Assembly (NCBI GenBank): GCA_038238555.1
Contig: JBBRXP010000055.1
Coordinates: 1-30,641 of the forward strand
DNA length: 30,641 bases
Direction: 5' to 3'
Source of the DNA: JANNXQ01 sp038238555
Lineage (GTDB): Bacteria; Verrucomicrobiota; Verrucomicrobiia; Chthoniobacterales; Chthoniobacteraceae
The notes beneath the pieces are model-generated. The model was not told the origin of the DNA and ran no database searches. It saw only the letters and a program-made list of their open reading frames with translations. Below, one piece after another: positions 27,160 through 30,641 of this stretch. The first letter of the stretch is position 1. Each line of letters begins with the position of its first letter. The translations under genes and the position numbers were made by a program.

Positions 27160-27387
27160 ATGCACACGACAAGAATAGTTGAGATGCTCGGCCCGATTAT
27201 TCCGGCCTGTGTCGGCTTCGGACCGCTCTTTTTGCTGTTCGGCATTTTGCTCCGCACGTCCACAAAGCCAATCAAGGCTCCTTGGAAAGCCACTGCCTAT
27301 CTTTACGCCGGCACGGTGATGGTTACTCTCGCTCTCATGCACTTCCTGTCGAGGAACCCTATTAGCTGCGGCCCACTTGCAAGGTGA
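27160..27387 (+). CDS. Possible small membrane protein
   Basis: A 75-residue frame encodes two hydrophobic stretches, IIPACVGFGPLFLLFGILL and YLYAGTVMVTLALMHFL, separated by a basic loop. I do not recognise it. The hydrophobic pattern is better than expected by chance, but no ribosome binding site is visible and there is no similarity I can name. It lies in the accessory patch after the toxin gene and ends where a HicB-like remnant begins. An internal ATG at 27184 is possible. Confidence 0.35.
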   Translation: MHTTRIVEMLGPIIPACVGFGPLFLLFGILLRTSTKPIKAPWKATAYLYAGTVMVTLALMHFLSRNPISCGPLAR

Positions 27388-27474
27388 CTCGCTCGACGAA
27401 CTGGAGCGAAATCTGCGCGAGGGTCATTGAGATGCTCTTCGAGGACGGCGACTCGGATTTGCAGGTGGTGTCTG
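27362..27474 (+). pseudogene. Remnant of a HicB-like antitoxin
   Basis: The frame LAAAHLQGDSLDELERNLRE, followed after one extra G near 27422 by VIEMLFEDGDSDLQV, matches the second half of HicB-family (UPF0150) antitoxins. In that family a GDSLDEL...NLREVIEMLLEDG segment is characteristic. There is no start codon or N-terminal half, the frame is broken, and no HicA gene is present. The fragment abuts the msbA stop codon on the other strand. It is a scar of a second toxin-antitoxin locus. It is short, so confidence is moderate. Confidence 0.5.
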
Positions 27475-29361
27475 TTACCCCGCGAGGAGTTCCGCCGCCG
27501 GCACTTCCTCGCCGGGGTGCTGGTTGAATTGCAGATCGTAGAGCCGGCGGTAGTAGCCGCTCTGCTCGAAGAGCGCCTGGTGCGTGCCGGTCTCTTTGAT
27601 GGCGCCGGCTTCCATCACCACGATCTGATCCGCGTGCAGGATGGTCGAGAGCCGGTGCGCGATGGCGATGACGGTGCGGCCCGCGGCCAGCGCTTCGAGC
27701 GCGGCTTGGATGTGTTGCTCGGCCTCGGTGTCGAGCGCGCTGGTGGCTTCGTCGAGTAGCAGGATAGGCGCGTTCTTGAGCAGCGCGCGCGCGATCGAGA
27801 GCCGCTGCTGCTGCCCGCCGCTGAGCAACGAACCTTTGTCGCCGACGACCGTGTCGTAGCCGCGCGGCTGGGCGAGGATGAAGTCGTGCGCGTGGGCTTG
27901 CCGCGCGGCGGCTTCCACTTCGGCTCGCGTGGCGTCGAGCCGGCCGTAGCGGATGTTGGCGGCGATGGTGTCGTGGAAGAGAAAAATATCCTGGCTCACC
28001 GTCGCGATATTTTCACGCAGCGAAGCCTGGGTCACTTCGCGGATGTCGTGCCCGTCGATGAGAATGCGCCCGCACTGCGGTTCGTAGAGGCGCTGGAGCA
28101 GCGCGAGCAGCGTGCTTTTTCCCGCGCCGCTCGCGCCGACCAGCGCGCACGTGGAGCCGGCGGGAATCGGGAGGTGCACATCGCGCAGCGCGGTCCGGTC
28201 GCTGCCATAGCCGAAGGTGACGCCTTCAAAGAGCACCTCGCCGCGCGAGCGTGGAAGCGGCTTCGCGGCCGGTGCATCGCGGATCGCCGGCTCGCGGTCG
28301 AGTAGCTCGAAGACCTTCGTGGTCGAGGCGAGGCACCGTTGCATGGTGAGATGAATGCGGCTCAGCGACTTGAAAGCCGGGTAGAGCATCACCATGCCGC
28401 CATTGAGCGCGATGAATTTGTCAAACCCGAGCCGGTAGTGCCACGCCCACGCGAGCGCGAGGGCGATGCCGAGCGAAGCGATGGTCTCCACGAGCGGCCC
28501 GCTGAGCTCGAGCGCCTTTCGCCAGCGCATGATGGATTGCATGATGAGCGCGTTGGCCTTGTTAAAGCGATGCGACTCGTAGTCCTCGCGCGCGTGGGTC
28601 TTCACCACGCGGATGCCGGCAAAGGCTTCGTGCATCACCACCATGAGCTGTCCCGCTTCCTCCTCCTCGCGCGCGCCGGCCTTGCGCACCTTGCGGCTCA
28701 CCAGCGCGACGGGCAGCAGGCACAGCGGGAAGATGACAAAGGACATGAGAGTGAAGCGCCAATCCACGATGAAGAGCGCGCCGAGCCCGGTGAGGATCGA
28801 GATGGGCTGCTTGACCACGTCGCCCGCGATGGTGGTGAGCGCCTGCTGCGCCATGCGTGTTTGGTTGAAGACGGTCTGCACGAGATCGCCGGCCTTTGAC
28901 TTGTTAAAAAATTCCATCGCCTGTCCGAGCGTGTGGAGGAACACGCGCTGCCGGATGTCGTCGAGCACGCGCACGCTCACCCACAGCATGCAGTAAGTAT
29001 TGAGGTAGCTGCAGAGCCCGCGCAGGAGCATGAGCGCCGGCACGCTCGCGCAGATGAGCAGCACGGTGGTCGCGCTCGCGTCCATGCGGATTTGCGCAAG
29101 GGCCGGAAACCATTTCACCAGCGCGCCGCCTCCCTTCGCTTGATGCTCTGGGAAGACGGCGCCCGCGACATATTGCACATCGAAGACGAGCAGCGCCTGC
29201 ACCGCGCCAAAGAGCGCGCCGAAGACAATGCCCGCGATGAATCGCCCGCGATAAGGCCGCAGGTAGGAAAAGAGCCGCGCATACGGCTCGCGGCTCGCGC
29301 GCAGAAATTCGCGGGTGGACATCTTCGCGATTTCTTTGCGGCTGAGTCGGGTGGTGGGCAT
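27475..29361 (-). CDS. msbA: ABC transporter, MsbA-like lipid/LPS exporter
   Basis: This 628-residue half-transporter fuses six membrane helices (residues about 40-340) to an ATPase domain. The ATPase shows Walker A GASGAGKST (409-417, Lys415), Q-loop VSQDIFLF, signature LSGGQQQR (from 513), Walker B ILLLDEATSALD and the switch His in IAHRLSTI. The membrane domain shows FFNKSKAGDLV and REDYESHRF as in MsbA. The family flips lipid A core or other lipids across the inner membrane. The heptosyltransferase-like gene just upstream in the same operon supports an LPS role. The two are separated by 87 nt containing a heptamer hairpin. A second in-frame ATG at 29322 could also serve as start. Confidence 0.9.
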   Translation of the reverse strand: MPTTRLSRKEIAKMSTREFLRASREPYARLFSYLRPYRGRFIAGIVFGALFGAVQALLVFDVQYVAGAVFPEHQAKGGGALVKWFPALAQIRMDASATTVLLICASVPALMLLRGLCSYLNTYCMLWVSVRVLDDIRQRVFLHTLGQAMEFFNKSKAGDLVQTVFNQTRMAQQALTTIAGDVVKQPISILTGLGALFIVDWRFTLMSFVIFPLCLLPVALVSRKVRKAGAREEEEAGQLMVVMHEAFAGIRVVKTHAREDYESHRFNKANALIMQSIMRWRKALELSGPLVETIASLGIALALAWAWHYRLGFDKFIALNGGMVMLYPAFKSLSRIHLTMQRCLASTTKVFELLDREPAIRDAPAAKPLPRSRGEVLFEGVTFGYGSDRTALRDVHLPIPAGSTCALVGASGAGKSTLLALLQRLYEPQCGRILIDGHDIREVTQASLRENIATVSQDIFLFHDTIAANIRYGRLDATRAEVEAAARQAHAHDFILAQPRGYDTVVGDKGSLLSGGQQQRLSIARALLKNAPILLLDEATSALDTEAEQHIQAALEALAAGRTVIAIAHRLSTILHADQIVVMEAGAIKETGTHQALFEQSGYYRRLYDLQFNQHPGEEVPAAELLAG

Positions 29362-29377
29362 GCGGGGAGTCTGGACG

Positions 29378-29470
29378 AAACTTGAAACCTGAAACCTGAA
29401 ACCTGAGTGAAGAATTTTACGGTCCCCCGCAGTTCCTAGACTCAGGTTTCAAGTTTCAGGTCTCAGGTTT
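29378..29470. repeat. Inverted tandem-heptamer element E (GT9/msbA gap, unit GAAACCT)
   Basis: The arm 29378-29407 (GAAACTT/GAAACCT units) pairs with 29441-29470 (AGGTTTC-type units). The 30-bp stem has three mismatches, some of them tolerable as G-U pairs, and a 33-nt spacer. On the coding (minus) strand the first arm overlaps the end of the glycosyltransferase gene and supplies its last residues and TGA. The second arm ends 16 nt before the msbA start. Confidence 0.88.
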
Positions 29471-30450
29471 TTCTTCTCTAACAGGGGGTCGGTAGCACGG
29501 CACACCAATCCCGTCGAGATGCGCTCCATCGGCGCGCCCTCCATGCGCGGGCTAAAGTCGGTGAGCGGTGCAGCCGGCTGCGCCGCAGAGAGCACCACGG
29601 CGTGCGCGTGCCGTGGGCGCCAGTGAAAGGGATTGGTTGGGCCAAAGAGTGAGATCTGCGGGCGCTCGAATGCGGCGGCCAGATGCACGACGGCAGTGTC
29701 GCAGGAAAGGACGAGACGCGCCTCGGCAACGAGCGCGGTGAGGACGAGGAGATCGGGAGGAGAGACGATCGGAGACCGAATCGCCGCGGCGTGCCTGCGC
29801 TCGAAGGAGTCGGAGCCGCACGTTACTACCGCCGGAAGACCGCGGGATGCGAGGTGCCCGATGACTTCCGACCAGCGTTCGGGCAGCCAGAATTTCTCCG
29901 CTCGCGCGCTGCCGGGATGAACGAGCGCAAACTCTCCCGCGATGCCGGCGGCGGCGAGCTGTGTGCGCGCTTGCTCACGGGATTTCTCCGGCACGCGCAG
30001 CGAAGGGCCGACGTTTGCGTCCACCTGAAATGCAAGGACCGCCTGCGCCAAATCGAGGTAGTGATCGACGGTGTGTCGCTCGCGCACGGACGATTCGACT
30101 AGCTCGCGGTAGGCCAGCGCGCGCGCGCGCGACTTGAGCACGGAAGCAAAAGCGATCCGCCGCCGCGCCCGCGAAAGCCCACTGGCAAAAGCCGAGCGGT
30201 CGGTGCCGGTGAAATCCACGCACACGTCCCAGCGTCCGGTGAGCATCTGCTGCCACGGTGCAAACCCGCATCCGCGCCCAAAGACGATGAATGAATCCAC
30301 GCCCTCGATCGCCGGCAGCAAGCTCGCGCTACCTTCACTCACGCCGAGCGCGAGATGCGCCCCGGGATGCGCCCGCCGCAATGCCGCGAGTGCCGGCGTG
30401 GTGAGCACCAGGTCGCCGATGCGCTTGAGTTGGAGCGCGAGGATTTTCAC
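29449..30450 (-). CDS. GT9-family glycosyltransferase (ADP-heptose:LPS heptosyltransferase-like)
   Basis: This 333-residue GT-B enzyme of family GT9 probably adds heptose, or a related sugar, to the LPS inner core. It starts at GTG 30450 (VKILALQLKRIGDLVLTTP) with the catalytic-type Asp13. LVHPGSARAEKFWLPERW (about 176-193), SCDTAVVHLAAAF (249-261) and LFGPTNPFHWRP (268-279) are the ADP-heptose-binding motifs. Longer upstream frames run through GC-rich repeat sequence and were rejected. The last residues, NLRPET, and the TGA are translated from a GAAACCT repeat arm. It is followed by the MsbA-like exporter in the same direction. Confidence 0.9.
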   Translation of the reverse strand: MKILALQLKRIGDLVLTTPALAALRRAHPGAHLALGVSEGSASLLPAIEGVDSFIVFGRGCGFAPWQQMLTGRWDVCVDFTGTDRSAFASGLSRARRRIAFASVLKSRARALAYRELVESSVRERHTVDHYLDLAQAVLAFQVDANVGPSLRVPEKSREQARTQLAAAGIAGEFALVHPGSARAEKFWLPERWSEVIGHLASRGLPAVVTCGSDSFERRHAAAIRSPIVSPPDLLVLTALVAEARLVLSCDTAVVHLAAAFERPQISLFGPTNPFHWRPRHAHAVVLSAAQPAAPLTDFSPRMEGAPMERISTGLVCRATDPLLEKKNLRPET

Positions 30451-30458
30451 AGCGCGCT

Positions 30459-30621
30459 CCGGGGAGCGCGCGCGTCCCGTGTGCCGGCGCCCGCGTCCCG
30501 CCGACGCGAACGTTCGAAACGCTTTATCGCGGATCGGGCGCGTGTCCACTTGAGGCGCCCCTCGGAAAGTCCGCGAAGGCGGGACGCCTTCGCCAGCGCG
30601 CAGGACGCGCGCGCTCCCCGG
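30459..30621. repeat. GC-rich inverted repeat upstream of the GT9 gene
   Basis: CCGGGGAGCGCGCGCGTCC at 30459-30477 is the perfect reverse complement of 30603-30621. Between them lies a second hairpin, GAAGGCG-GGA-CGCCTTC (30575-30591). The interval is non-coding as far as I can see. The element begins 9 nt upstream of the GT9 start and reaches nearly to the end of the window. It looks like a dispersed palindromic repeat rather than a terminator, since there is no T-tract. Confidence 0.6.
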
Positions 30622-30641
30622 AGGTCCGCTTTCATCGCGCG

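Noticed and set aside
30447..30635. Small open frame on the minus strand beginning MKADLRGARASCALAK
   Set aside because: It is composed of GC-rich inverted-repeat sequence, shows no similarity, and overlaps the GT9 start region.

Overview
The window is GC-rich, gene-dense bacterial chromosome. The gene set points to a Gram-negative member of the PVC group, most likely Verrucomicrobiota. The pointers are a formylglycine sulfatase with a HEAT-like tail, a prepilin-type (pseudopilin) protein of the kind common there, a remnant of a PVC-style ECF sigma factor, a complete mreBCD/PBP2 set (which argues against Planctomycetes), the diaminopimelate pathway and an LPS-type MsbA plus GT9 glycosyltransferase. 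This assignment is inference; no rRNA or tRNA gene is visible.

Layout. 1-1242 (-) holds the N-terminal part of a DUF255/thioredoxin-fold protein, divergent from a lipoprotein N-acetylmuramoyl-L-alanine amidase. A convergent type IB topoisomerase follows at 1954-3069 (-). 3218-5994 (+) is an envelope lipid/sugar operon: psd, pssA and a GT81 (GpgS-like) glycosyltransferase. It ends on a convergent pseudopilin gene. 6913-13490 (+) is the cell-shape cluster mreB-mreC-mreD-mrdA(PBP2)-rng, without rodA. A broken sigma factor gene, a dihydrolipoamide-dehydrogenase-like flavoprotein and a convergent sulfatase come next. 17448-22072 (+) is dnaG-rpoD followed by a small membrane protein and a periplasmic protein. 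22174-26520 (-) is a six-gene operon, sufU-dapF-dapA-dapB-folK-panB in transcription order, covering Fe-S assembly, lysine/peptidoglycan precursor, folate and pantothenate. 26624-27474 is a small accessory patch: a type II toxin-antitoxin pair, a possible small membrane protein and a broken HicB-like fragment. 27475-30450 (-) is a GT9 heptosyltransferase-like gene followed by an MsbA-like exporter.

The most unusual signal is not a gene. Five gaps between co-directional genes (psd/pssA, mreB/mreC, mreC/mreD, dapB/folK, GT9/msbA) each hold a long inverted repeat whose arms are tandem 6- or 7-mers (CTTGCT, ATTCCAA, GACGAAT twice, GAAACCT). A one-armed relative lies upstream of dnaG. The two GACGAAT elements have the same design, 30-nt arms around a 21-nt spacer. 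The first GACGAAT or GAAACCT arm read on either strand closes all three reading frames with TGA, while the second arm is open in all frames. In two cases the element supplies the last codons and the stop of the upstream gene. They look like a dispersed intra-operon hairpin family that works on mRNA, or a small non-autonomous mobile element that settles at gene ends.

Functionally the window is mostly housekeeping: envelope growth (amidase, PBP2, MreBCD, phosphatidylethanolamine synthesis, DAP synthesis, LPS export), replication and transcription (DnaG, RpoD, RNase E/G). Only a few accessory scars are present. Clear Shine-Dalgarno sequences are scarce at the starts inspected.
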